64,000 nucleotides of DNA from contig OY970313.1 of NCBI GenBank assembly GCA_963716445.1, forward strand, positions 1,116,001 through 1,180,000, given 5' to 3'. Source of the DNA: JAAYBF01 sp963716445 (GTDB taxonomy: Bacteria > Actinomycetota > Thermoleophilia > Solirubrobacterales > Thermoleophilaceae). The translations under genes were made by a program, and so were the position numbers. A model generated the notes under the pieces. The model saw only the letters and a program-made list of their open reading frames with translations, did not search any database and was not told the DNA's origin. Shown in pieces: positions 27,481 through 37,749 of this stretch. Positions within the stretch are counted from its first letter, which is position 1; each line of letters starts with the position of its first letter.

Positions 27481-29085
27481 GTGACAGACACAGAGACCCT
27501 AACTCCACCTACTTCTACTCCTACTGCTACCGCCGTCGAGGGATCCGACGGTCTCCTGCTCGAGATCGACGGTCAGATAGTCCCCAACTACGACGCCACG
27601 CTCGTGCCGTTCGAGGAGGGCGACGTCGTCAGCGGCAAGGTCGTCCGGATCGACCAGGACGAGGTCCTCGTCGACATCGGCTACAAGAGCGAGGGGGTCA
27701 TCCCCTCGAACGAGCTGTCGATTCGCAAGTCGGTCGATCCGCACGACGAGGTGGAGCTGGGTGAGGAGGTCGACGCGCTCGTCCTCACCAAGGAGGACCA
27801 GGACGGCCGCCTGCTGCTGTCGAAGAAGCGCGCCCGCTTCGAGAAGGCGTGGCGGCGCATCGAGGCCGCGGCCGAGTCCGGCGAGCCCGTCGAGGGCAAC
27901 GTCATCGAGGTCGTCAAGGGCGGCCTGATCATCGACCTCGGCGTGCGCGGCTTCCTGCCCGCGTCGCTGGTCGACATCCGCCGCGTCCAGGACCTCGACG
28001 AGTTCATGGGGCAGAAGATCGAGTGCAAGGTGATCGAGCTCAACCGCTCGCGCAACAACGTGGTCCTGTCGCGCCGCGCGGTGCTCGAGGAGGAGCGCAA
28101 GGAGGTCCGCCAGCAGATCCTGGACCGCCTCCAGCCCGGCCAGGTGGTCGAGGGCTCGATCTCGAACATCGTCGACTTCGGCGCCTTCGTCGACCTCGAC
28201 GGCATCGACGGCCTGATCCACATCTCCGAGCTCTCGTGGAGCCACGTCAACCATCCTTCGGAGATCCTCTCGATCGGCGACACGGTCCCGGTCAAGGTGC
28301 TCGACATCGACCGCGAGCGCCAGCGCATCTCGCTCGGGCTCAAGCAGACGCAGGAGGATCCGTGGCAGCGGGTCGTCGACACCTACAACATCGGCGACGA
28401 GCTCGAGGGCAAGGTCACCAAGGTCGTCACGTTCGGCGCGTTCGTGGAGATCATGGACGGCGTCGAGGGCCTCGTCCACATCTCCGAGCTCGCCCACCAC
28501 CACGTGGAGAACCCGCGCGAGGTCGTCGAGCCGGGCGCCGAGGTCAAGGTCAAGGTGCTCGAGATCGACTCCGAGCGCCGCCGGCTCTCTCTCAGCATCA
28601 AGCGCGTCGCCGGCAACGAGCCGCCGCCCGACATGGGTGGCGATGGCGGCGGCAGCGGCGGTGGGGGCGGCGGAGGCGGCAGCACGCTCGGCAGGGTTCC
28701 GGATCTCGGCCTCTCCGACGACATGTTCGCCGGACCGACCGTCACCGGCGCCGAGGATCTGCGCGCCGTCGTCGTGGCGACCTCCGAGGCCACCGACGAG
28801 GAGGTCGAGCAGTCCGCCGCGTCCGACGCCGAGGCGAGCGCCGAGCCCGCGGCTCCGGCGGTCGAGGAGCCCGTCGGGGACGAGGCCGCCGACGAGGACT
28901 CTGCCGACGACGAGACTGCGGCCGAGGAGCCTGTGGCGGATGCGGCTCCCGGCGACGAGTCCGCTGCCGACGAGGCTCCCGTCGCCGAGGAGTCGACCGA
29001 CGAGGCGCCCGTCGAGGACGCTGCGGCCGCCGACGGCAAGACCGCCGACGACGCCGACGGCGAGTCCGAGACCGACGAGGGCTAG
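27481..29085 (+). CDS. rpsA: 30S ribosomal protein S1
   Basis: A 534-residue S1 with four S1/OB domains (about residues 45-115, 132-200, 217-286, 303-372); domains 3 and 4 carry the classic GAFV.L.GIDGLIHISEL motif. It helps mRNA binding on the 30S subunit. After residue 375 comes a Gly-rich run and then about 130 residues dominated by Ala, Glu and Asp, a disordered acidic tail. GTG at 27481 is chosen; an ATG-like start 13 codons upstream has no support. Codons 4-18 (ACA, CTA, ACT, CCT, TCT, GCT types) are strikingly A/T-ending for this genome. coaE follows with no gap. Confidence 0.94.
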   Translation: MTDTETLTPPTSTPTATAVEGSDGLLLEIDGQIVPNYDATLVPFEEGDVVSGKVVRIDQDEVLVDIGYKSEGVIPSNELSIRKSVDPHDEVELGEEVDALVLTKEDQDGRLLLSKKRARFEKAWRRIEAAAESGEPVEGNVIEVVKGGLIIDLGVRGFLPASLVDIRRVQDLDEFMGQKIECKVIELNRSRNNVVLSRRAVLEEERKEVRQQILDRLQPGQVVEGSISNIVDFGAFVDLDGIDGLIHISELSWSHVNHPSEILSIGDTVPVKVLDIDRERQRISLGLKQTQEDPWQRVVDTYNIGDELEGKVTKVVTFGAFVEIMDGVEGLVHISELAHHHVENPREVVEPGAEVKVKVLEIDSERRRLSLSIKRVAGNEPPPDMGGDGGGSGGGGGGGGSTLGRVPDLGLSDDMFAGPTVTGAEDLRAVVVATSEATDEEVEQSAASDAEASAEPAAPAVEEPVGDEAADEDSADDETAAEEPVADAAPGDESAADEAPVAEESTDEAPVEDAAAADGKTADDADGESETDEG

Positions 29086-29700
29086 ATGCCGGACACGCCG
29101 GGCGCCGGGCAGGTCCCGTTCGTCGGGCTGACCGGAGGCATCGGCGCAGGCAAGTCGACCGCGCTCGAGGCGCTGGCGGAGCTGGACGTCGCGACACTGT
29201 CCGCCGACGCGGTGGTCCACGAGCTGCTGGCATCCGACCAGGTGCGGGACGCGATCGTCTCGCGACTCGGGCGCGACGTGCTAGACGCCGGCGGCTCGAT
29301 CGACCGCGGCGCCCTCGCCGCGCGGGTCTTCGAGCGATCCGAGGACCGCGCCTGGCTCGAGGGGATGCTGTGGCCGCGGGTCGGCGCGCGCGTGGCGCAG
29401 TGGCGCGCCGAGGTGGATTCGCGCTCGCCGCGACCGGCCGCCGCGATCGTCGAGGTCCCGCTGCTGTTCGAGGCCGGGATGGAAAGCATCTTCGACGCGA
29501 CGATCGCGGTCGTGGCCGAGGAGTCGCTGCGCGCGGGTCGCGCCGCCGCACGCGAGCACACGGCGGTCGCCGAGCGCGCCGGACGGCAGCTCTCGCAGAG
29601 CGAGAAGGCGCGACGAGCCGACCACGCGGTGCGCAACGACGGGACCCGAGAGGAGTTGAAGGCAGAGCTGTCCCGGGTTCTTGCCACGATCAGGAGCTAG
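29086..29700 (+). CDS. coaE: Dephospho-CoA kinase
   Basis: A 204-residue P-loop kinase for the last step of coenzyme A synthesis. Walker A GGIGAGKST is at about residue 18, the DAVVHELL segment binds dephospho-CoA, and VEVPLLFEAGME is the family motif. It starts with ATG right after the rpsA stop; rpsA-coaE adjacency is common in actinobacteria. With panC, panD and panB also in this window, several steps of the CoA route are encoded here. Confidence 0.95.
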   Translation: MPDTPGAGQVPFVGLTGGIGAGKSTALEALAELDVATLSADAVVHELLASDQVRDAIVSRLGRDVLDAGGSIDRGALAARVFERSEDRAWLEGMLWPRVGARVAQWRAEVDSRSPRPAAAIVEVPLLFEAGMESIFDATIAVVAEESLRAGRAAAREHTAVAERAGRQLSQSEKARRADHAVRNDGTREELKAELSRVLATIRS

Positions 29701-29703
29701 GCC

Positions 29704-30369
29704 TTGCTCTCCGCTCCAGCCACCCGCATGCGATCGCGTCGGCGTGCGTCCGCCCGGCGATCGGCCCGAGGGCGCACGCCGAGGCGGCGGCGCCGGATCG
29801 CCGCGGTGCTACTGGCCGCCACCCTTGGCGGCGGGGTCGCGGCGGCGGTCGGTGGGCTCGACCCGATCGGCGACGCCGTACGGGAGATAACGCTCCCGCT
29901 GCACCACGAGGACATCATCCGCCAGCAGTCCGCGGAGAAGCGGCTCGATCCCGCGCTGATCGCCGCGGTCATCTACGAGGAGTCGCGCTTCCGCGACCAG
30001 ACGTCGCACGCCGGCGCGCGTGGCCTGATGCAGATCACGCCGGACACGGCGCGCTTCATCGCACGAGACTCGGGCGGTACCGCCTTCACGCAGGAGGACC
30101 TCGCCACCCCGCAGGTCAACATCTCCTACGGCGCCTACTACCTGCGCTACCTGCTGCGGCGCTACGACGGCAACGCGACGCTGGCGATCGCCGCCTACAA
30201 CGCGGGCGAGACGAACGTCAACCGCTGGATCGAGCGAGCGGGGGGCGCCGACGGGTTCGACGCGGGCGAGGACATCCCGTTCCCGGAGACGCGCCACTAC
30301 GTCGAGAACGTCGAGGAACGTCAGCGGGACTACCGCGAGCACTACCGCGACGAGCTGGGATTGCGGTAG
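29704..30369 (+). CDS. Lytic transglycosylase (SLT family), membrane-anchored
   Basis: A 221-residue peptidoglycan-cleaving enzyme. A very basic N-terminus and one hydrophobic helix (about residues 33-52) anchor or export it. The SLT domain has the catalytic Glu in IYEESRF (about residue 89), the GLMQITP motif and AYNAG. TTG at 29704 is favoured because GGAG lies 7 bases upstream; an in-frame ATG at 29728 lacks a ribosome site. The gene ends with TTG-CGG-TAG, and that TAG is the first part of an 85-bp-type repeat. Confidence 0.92.
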   Translation: MLSAPATRMRSRRRASARRSARGRTPRRRRRIAAVLLAATLGGGVAAAVGGLDPIGDAVREITLPLHHEDIIRQQSAEKRLDPALIAAVIYEESRFRDQTSHAGARGLMQITPDTARFIARDSGGTAFTQEDLATPQVNISYGAYYLRYLLRRYDGNATLAIAAYNAGETNVNRWIERAGGADGFDAGEDIPFPETRHYVENVEERQRDYREHYRDELGLR

Positions 30370-30447
30370 CTGCGGTACTCGCCGGATCGGGCCCGGCGAG
30401 GGCTGGGCCGGCCTACGGGACCCGATCCGCCTGCGCGCCTCCGCTTG
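30366..30447. repeat. Diverged copy of the 85-bp element, after the lytic transglycosylase gene
   Basis: Both ends match the reverse complement of the 20646-20815 element: GTAGCTGCGGTACTCGCC at the start and GATCCG-CTGCGCGCCTCCGCTTG at the end; the middle differs. Inverted arms 30383-30394 and 30417-30429 (CGGATCGGG.CC) can form a strong hairpin. It overlaps the TAG stop of the upstream gene and may act as its terminator, 27 bases before uvrB. Confidence 0.75.
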
Positions 30448-30459
30448 GACCCCGGCTGC

Positions 30460-30465
30460 TAGCTT
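30460..30465 (+). promoter_or_regulatory. Leaderless -10 element for uvrB
   Basis: TAGCTT, 8 bases before the GTG at 30474, without a ribosome site. No SOS box is visible upstream of this promoter. Confidence 0.5.
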
Positions 30466-30473
30466 CGATCGGC

Positions 30474-32480
30474 GTGCCGCCCTTCAAGCTCAGCTCCACG
30501 TACACGCCGGTGGCTGACCAGCCGGCGGCGCGCGATGCGCTCGCGGCGGGCGTCGAGGCCGGCGACCGCTTTCAGTCGCTGCTCGGTGTGACGGGATCGG
30601 GAAAGACGGCGACGATGGCGTTCACGATCGAGAAGCTTCAGCGCCCGACGCTCGTGATCGCGCACAACAAGACGCTGGCCGCACAGCTCTGCAACGAGTT
30701 CCGCGAGCTGTTCCCGGAGAACGCGGTCGAGTACTTCGTCTCCTACTACGACTACTACCAGCCCGAGGCGTACGTGCCGTCCTCCGACCTCTACATCGAG
30801 AAGGACTCGGCGATCAACGAGGAGATCGAGCGCCTGCGCCACGCGGCCACGGCGGCGCTCCTCGGCCGGCGCGACACGATCGTCGTCGCGAGCGTCTCCT
30901 GCATCTTCGGCCTCGGGTCGCCGGAGAAGTACGACCGGATGATGCTGCTGCTCAGGCGCGGCGAGATGGTCGACCGCGACGAGATCCTGCGCAAGCTGGT
31001 CGACATCCAGTACTCGCGCAACGACACGGCGCTCGCGCGTGGGACCTTCCGCGTTCGCGGCGAGTGCCTCGAGGTCTTCCCGGCCTATGCGGAGACGGCG
31101 TATCGCGCGGTGATGTTCGGCGACGAGGTCGAGCAGCTGCAGGAGTTCGACCCGCTCACCGGCGAGGTGCTAAGCGAGCTCGAGCATGCCGCCGTCTGGC
31201 CGGCGACCCACTACGCCACCGACAGCGAGACGATCGAGCGCGCCGTCGGCGAGATCCGCGACGAGCTCGAGCTGCAGTGCGCGTTCCTCGAGGAGCAGGG
31301 CAAGCCGCTGGAGTCGCACCGGCTGCGCCAGCGCACCCAGTTCGACATGGAGATGCTGCGCGAGCTGGGCTTCTGCAACGGGATCGAGAACTACTCGCGG
31401 ATCCTCGACGGGCGCAAGCCGGGCGAGCGGCCGTACTGCCTGATCGACTTCTTTCCCGACGACTTCGTCTGCTTCATCGACGAGTCGCACCAGACGGTCC
31501 CGCAGATCGGCGGGATGTACGAGGGCGACCGCTCGCGCAAGCAGACGCTCGTCGACTACGGCTTCCGGCTGCCGAGCGCGCTCGACAACAGGCCGCAGAC
31601 GTTCGACGAGTTCCTCTCGATCACGCCGCAGATCGTGTTCGTGTCGGCGACCCCCGGCCACTTCGAGCGGACGCACTCGACCGAGGTCGTCGAGCAGATC
31701 GTGCGCCCGACCGGGATCGTCGACCCCGAGGTCGAGGTCCGCGAGACGAAGAACCAGATCGACGACCTGATGAACGAGATCCGCGCGCGCAGCGAGGCCG
31801 GCGAGCGGACCCTGGTCACCACCCTGACGAAGAAGATGTCCGAGGACCTGACCGACTACCTGATGGAGTACGGCGTCCGGGTCCGCTACCTGCACTCGGA
31901 GGTCGACACGCTCGACCGGATCCAGATCATCCGCGAGCTGCGGCTCGGCGAGTTCGACGTGCTGGTCGGCGTCAATCTGCTGCGCGAGGGCCTCGACCTC
32001 CCCGAGGTGTCGCTGGTGGCGATCCTCGACGCCGACAAGGAGGGGTTCCTGCGCGGCGAGACGTCGCTGATCCAGACGATCGGCCGCGCCGCGCGCAACA
32101 TCCGTGGCAGGGTGATCATGTACGCCGACAAGGAGAGCGCGGCGATGCGGACGGCGATCGGCGAGACGAACCGCCGTCGTGCGATCCAGGTCGCCTACAA
32201 CGAGCGCAACGGGATCACGCCCGAGACCGTGCGCAAGGGGATCTCGGACATCGGCGAGTTCCTCGCCGGCGAGTCGAAGGTGCCGCAGGGGCGCGGCCGG
32301 CGACGCTCACGCGCCGAGGAGGAGGGAATGTCGGCGGAGGAGATCGCCCGCACGCTGATCGAGCTCGAGGAGGAGATGCTCGCCGCCGCCGAGGAGCTGC
32401 GCTTCGAGTACGCGGCCAAGCTGCGCGACGAGATCAAGTCCCTGCGCCGCGACCTGGACAAGCTCGAGGCCGGCGCCTGA
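30474..32480 (+). CDS. uvrB: Excinuclease ABC subunit B
   Basis: A 668-residue helicase-like damage-verification subunit of nucleotide excision repair. Walker A GVTGSGKT (about residues 39-46), the beta-hairpin region SYYDYYQPEAYVP, Walker B-like IDESHQT, motif VI QTIGRAARN and the C-terminal UvrC-binding UVR motif (EEMLAAAEELRFEYAAKLRDEI, split across about 635-656) are intact. GTG at 30474 fits the usual N-terminus (PPFKLSSTYTPVADQP). The open frame continues far upstream through coaE and rpsA in a shadow frame and is not coding there. Confidence 0.97.
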   Translation: MPPFKLSSTYTPVADQPAARDALAAGVEAGDRFQSLLGVTGSGKTATMAFTIEKLQRPTLVIAHNKTLAAQLCNEFRELFPENAVEYFVSYYDYYQPEAYVPSSDLYIEKDSAINEEIERLRHAATAALLGRRDTIVVASVSCIFGLGSPEKYDRMMLLLRRGEMVDRDEILRKLVDIQYSRNDTALARGTFRVRGECLEVFPAYAETAYRAVMFGDEVEQLQEFDPLTGEVLSELEHAAVWPATHYATDSETIERAVGEIRDELELQCAFLEEQGKPLESHRLRQRTQFDMEMLRELGFCNGIENYSRILDGRKPGERPYCLIDFFPDDFVCFIDESHQTVPQIGGMYEGDRSRKQTLVDYGFRLPSALDNRPQTFDEFLSITPQIVFVSATPGHFERTHSTEVVEQIVRPTGIVDPEVEVRETKNQIDDLMNEIRARSEAGERTLVTTLTKKMSEDLTDYLMEYGVRVRYLHSEVDTLDRIQIIRELRLGEFDVLVGVNLLREGLDLPEVSLVAILDADKEGFLRGETSLIQTIGRAARNIRGRVIMYADKESAAMRTAIGETNRRRAIQVAYNERNGITPETVRKGISDIGEFLAGESKVPQGRGRRRSRAEEEGMSAEEIARTLIELEEEMLAAAEELRFEYAAKLRDEIKSLRRDLDKLEAGA

Positions 32481-32486
32481 GCCGGC

Positions 32487-32492
32487 TACGAT
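32487..32492 (+). promoter_or_regulatory. Leaderless -10 element for the small ORF between uvrB and uvrA
   Basis: TACGAT, 7 bases before the GTG at 32500, in the 19-base gap after uvrB. Confidence 0.45.
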
Positions 32493-32499
32493 CAGCCGC

Positions 32500-32778
32500 G
32501 TGAATGTGGATCTGAAGCGACTCGCTGAGGTGGCCGGGAGCATCGAGTCGCAGGCCCGGGAGCTGCGTGAGGAGATCGAGCGGCTTGCCCAGGTCGAGCC
32601 GGCGCCCGTGGTGGAGGCGCCCGTCGAGCCCGCCGACGACTCGGAGGCCCGGATCGTCGCGTACAGCATGGTGCTCGACGGCAGGCCGCGCGAGGAGGTG
32701 GCGCGGCACCTCGAGGAGGAGCTCGGGATGACTGACAGCGATGCGCTGCTGGACGATCTGTACGCCCGCGCCAGCTGA
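32500..32778 (+). CDS. Hypothetical 92-residue protein between uvrB and uvrA
   Basis: Unrecognised. Residues 3-30 form a likely amphipathic or coiled-coil helix rich in Glu/Arg, followed by a Pro/Val/Glu linker (about 31-46) and a C-terminal helical part (ARIVAYSMVLDGRPREEV, ARHLEEELGMTDSDALL) resembling a small helical bundle with a glycine turn. It has its own TACGAT element 7 bases before the GTG. Position between uvrB and uvrA suggests, but does not show, a link to DNA repair. Confidence 0.7.
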   Translation: MNVDLKRLAEVAGSIESQARELREEIERLAQVEPAPVVEAPVEPADDSEARIVAYSMVLDGRPREEVARHLEEELGMTDSDALLDDLYARAS

Positions 32779-32781
32779 AGG

Positions 32782-32795
32782 CGAACGTCTGTTCG
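32782..32795 (+). promoter_or_regulatory. LexA (SOS) box upstream of uvrA
   Basis: CGAACGTCTGTTCG is a perfect 14-base match to the Gram-positive/actinobacterial SOS box, CGAAC-N4-GTTCG. It begins 20 bases upstream of the TAGACT -10 element and so covers the -35 region; LexA bound here would block transcription. It lies 33 bases before the uvrA start. The inverted repeat extends one base further on each side (GCGAAC/GTTCGC). Confidence 0.85.
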
Positions 32796-32801
32796 CCTGG
32801 C

Positions 32802-32807
32802 TAGACT
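32802..32807 (+). promoter_or_regulatory. Leaderless -10 element for uvrA
   Basis: TAGACT, 7 bases before the GTG at 32815 and just downstream of the SOS box. Confidence 0.6.
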
Positions 32808-32814
32808 CGTTCAG

Positions 32815-35730
<2,916 letters not shown>

Positions 35731-35772
35731 TCAGCGGCGCTAGCGAGCTGGTCGGCACCGGTGGGCACGGAG

Positions 35773-36231
35773 CTACTGTCCGTTCAGGCGTCCCTGCGGG
35801 GAGCGCGCACGAGCGCGCGGCTGCTCGGTTCCCGGCGACTCCGGACGAGCGCCGTTGACGGTTCCCGGCTCGACCCGGGGCGTAGCATCGTCTTCCACGG
35901 GCGAGATCGCGGGTGCTCCGTTGACATTCACGCGCTTGCGCGCCGTTCCGGCGCCGTCCCTTTGTGCGCCGGTCCGCGGTCCGGCGAGAGCGCTCCCGGC
36001 CTGGTCCGCGGGCTTCGACTCTGCCTTCCGTCGCCCTGCCTGCGGCGATGCGCCCGCGGTCTCGGTCTCACCCGGGCGGCTCGATCCGGCGGCGCCGACG
36101 GCCGGGGCCCTGGCCGGCTGTCGATCCTCGCTCTCGCCTTCGCGATCGGCAACGAGTGCCCAGCCGGCGAGAATCGACAGCGCCGCCAGACAGGCGGCGG
36201 CGAACTTGACGTGGGCGGGTTTGACGGTCAT
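35773..36231 (-). CDS. Hypothetical membrane-anchored or secreted protein
   Basis: A possible 152-residue protein: an N-terminal hydrophobic helix (about residues 9-27, FAAACLAALSILAGWALV) followed by a low-complexity Pro/Ala/Gly/Arg-rich chain without recognisable domain. ATG at 36231 places the helix at the N-terminus; the frame is open further upstream across a terminator hairpin and is ignored. Third-position GC is high, but there is no clear ribosome site and opposite-strand frames are also open, so the call is tentative. No function can be given. Confidence 0.5.
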   Translation of the reverse strand: MTVKPAHVKFAAACLAALSILAGWALVADREGESEDRQPARAPAVGAAGSSRPGETETAGASPQAGRRKAESKPADQAGSALAGPRTGAQRDGAGTARKRVNVNGAPAISPVEDDATPRVEPGTVNGARPESPGTEQPRARARSPQGRLNGQ

Positions 36232-36248
36232 CGGGGAGCCGCGCCCGA

Positions 36249-36277
36249 CGCACGCCACCGCTTCGCGGTGGCGTGCG
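36249..36277 (-). terminator. Strong hairpin after the decapeptide-repeat protein gene
   Basis: A perfect 13-bp stem (CGCACGCCACCGC / GCGGTGGCGTGCG) with a 3-base loop, 18 bases past the stop of the minus-strand gene ending at 36296. No T-run follows. Confidence 0.7.
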
Positions 36278-36295
36278 CGAGTGGCTTCGAGTCGG

Positions 36296-37003
36296 CTACG
36301 GAGCGGTCGCCGCCCAGTTCGCCAGGACGAATGCCTCTCCGGCCGCGGTAGCGCGGATGAACACCGAGACGCCGGTCCGTGTCGGGGTGTTGCCGGAGAT
36401 GTCGGGGGCATTGGCCTCCGCGATCCCGAAGACGCACACGAAACCTGGGTCGGCAGTCGGCTCCGCGGAGCTTCCCCCACATCCCGGCGGAACCGGATCG
36501 CCCGGATCGATGTACTGATAGCTGGGCGGGGATGCGAATCTCAGGCCGAACGAGATGTCGCCGGTTCCCAGGCTGTTCGACGGCGACGGAGTGGCACCGC
36601 CGAAGCCGGCGGAGACGTTGAGGACCCCGTGGAGCTTCGTTCCCGATCGTGCCTCACCATCGGCCCGGAGGAACGCCGCCGTCCCGAGGCCGCCAACCGT
36701 GGTCGCATTGCCGGCTGTGGTCGCGTTGCCGGCCGTGGTCGCCGAGCCCGCTGTGTCCGCAGTCGTCGCGCTGGGGACCTTGCCGAGCGTCGACTCCTTG
36801 ATCTGTGCGCCGGTCAGCGTGTTGGCCTTGACCTTCCCGCCGGTGACCGTCTTGTTCTTCAGCTTCTTGCCCGCTACGGACTTGTTCTTCAGGTTCTTGC
36901 CGTTGATCTTCACGGCGGCGTAGCTGACGCCGCCCATCGCCACGAAGAGGGCGATCAGTGAGATGACTAAGGCCGGCGAAGGCCGTTGGACGCGTTTGCG
37001 CAC
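36296..37003 (-). CDS. Secreted protein with N-terminal decapeptide (pentapeptide-like) repeats
   Basis: A 235-residue exported protein. The N-terminus has a basic start and a hydrophobic helix (RPSPALVISLIALFVAMGG). Residues 33-72 are four 10-residue repeats of the type x-G-x-x-L-K-x-x-S/T-V/L, that is eight 5-residue steps with a hydrophobic residue every fifth position, as in pentapeptide-repeat beta-helices. A Thr/Ala/Gly-rich linker (about 76-112) leads to a C-terminal domain of about 120 residues with two cysteines. The GTG start has AGGAG 9 bases upstream. The gene at 41550 shares the helix and the repeats. Function unknown; probably surface-exposed. Confidence 0.8.
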   Translation of the reverse strand: MRKRVQRPSPALVISLIALFVAMGGVSYAAVKINGKNLKNKSVAGKKLKNKTVTGGKVKANTLTGAQIKESTLGKVPSATTADTAGSATTAGNATTAGNATTVGGLGTAAFLRADGEARSGTKLHGVLNVSAGFGGATPSPSNSLGTGDISFGLRFASPPSYQYIDPGDPVPPGCGGSSAEPTADPGFVCVFGIAEANAPDISGNTPTRTGVSVFIRATAAGEAFVLANWAATAP

Positions 37004-37069
37004 GAGGTTTCTCCTGAGTCGTGTGGAACCCCACGTTCGGCAGGGAACCTTGGGCCAGTTGCGTCTCGG

Positions 37070-37075
37070 ACCCTA
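37070..37075 (-). promoter_or_regulatory. Putative -10 element for the decapeptide-repeat protein gene
   Basis: Minus strand reads GTTAGGGTC, with TAGGGT as a possible -10, about 66 bases before the GTG. The same nine bases lie upstream of the secreted-protein gene ending at 61374 (62017-62025). Confidence 0.4.
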
Positions 37076-37134
37076 ACGGCGACGACGGATAACGCAAAGC
37101 GACCGCGCCCTCGGCTCTGCGAAGCTGGCTGCCG

Positions 37135-37749
37135 ATGAGCTCCGGCGAGCTACGCAGCTGGTGGCGCAAGTGGCGCTGGTACGAGCGCGACTCGCTGCCC
37201 TGGCGGCGGCTGGCGATCCACCGCGAGATGGCGCGGCGCGGTGCCTTCGCGCGCTGGCCGATCCAGGGCGACGTGCTCGAGATGCTGCGCGACGGACGGC
37301 TGGAGGTGGGGGAGGGAACGCTGTTCGAGCCGAACGTCTGGCTGACGGCGCCCGCCCCGGGCCGCATCCGCATCGGGGCCGGCTGCTTCCTCAACCTCGG
37401 CGTGATGGTCGCGGCCGTCGAGCTGGTCGAGATCGGCGACCACTGCATGTTCGCCAACGGCTGCTTCGTGACCGACGGGACCCACCGGTTCGACGATCCC
37501 GAGAAGCCGGTGCCGTGGCAGGGCTTCACCACGAAGGGGCCGACGCGGATCGGCGACAACGTCTGGTGCGGTGCGAACGTCGTCGTGACGAGCGGGGTCA
37601 CGATCGGCGAGCGGGCGGTGATCGGGGCGAACAGCGTCGTGACGGGCGACGTCCCGCCGCGAACGATCGCGGCGGGAGCGCCCGCGAGGCCGATCAGGGA
37701 GATCGACTACCGCTCGGAAGCTCCCGAGGCCGCCGCTGGAGACCGCTAG
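37135..37749 (+). CDS. Left-handed beta-helix acyltransferase (maltose O-acetyltransferase-like)
   Basis: A 204-residue hexapeptide-repeat transferase. Residues 65-185 show successive I-G-x-x-x-x coils (IRIGAGCFLN, VEIGDHCMFANGC, TRIGDNVWCGANVVV, VTIGERAVIGANSVV), with the catalytic His in TDGTHRF. The N-terminal 60 residues are helical and basic. Substrate is probably a sugar or lipid hydroxyl; not identifiable. No ribosome site is visible before the ATG. It converges on the uracil-DNA glycosylase gene: both stops share CTAG at 37746-37749. Confidence 0.88.
   Translation: MSSGELRSWWRKWRWYERDSLPWRRLAIHREMARRGAFARWPIQGDVLEMLRDGRLEVGEGTLFEPNVWLTAPAPGRIRIGAGCFLNLGVMVAAVELVEIGDHCMFANGCFVTDGTHRFDDPEKPVPWQGFTTKGPTRIGDNVWCGANVVVTSGVTIGERAVIGANSVVTGDVPPRTIAAGAPARPIREIDYRSEAPEAAAGDR

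Noticed and set aside
27490..27502. GACCCTAAC inside rpsA, the reverse complement of the nonamer near two secreted-protein genes
   Set aside because: It lies in coding sequence just after the rpsA start, with no gene on the opposite strand in the right place; treated as chance.
27849..30473. The uvrB reading frame staying open upstream through rpsA, coaE and the lytic transglycosylase gene
   Set aside because: The extension is a shadow of three well-supported genes in another frame; UvrB homology begins at GTG 30474.
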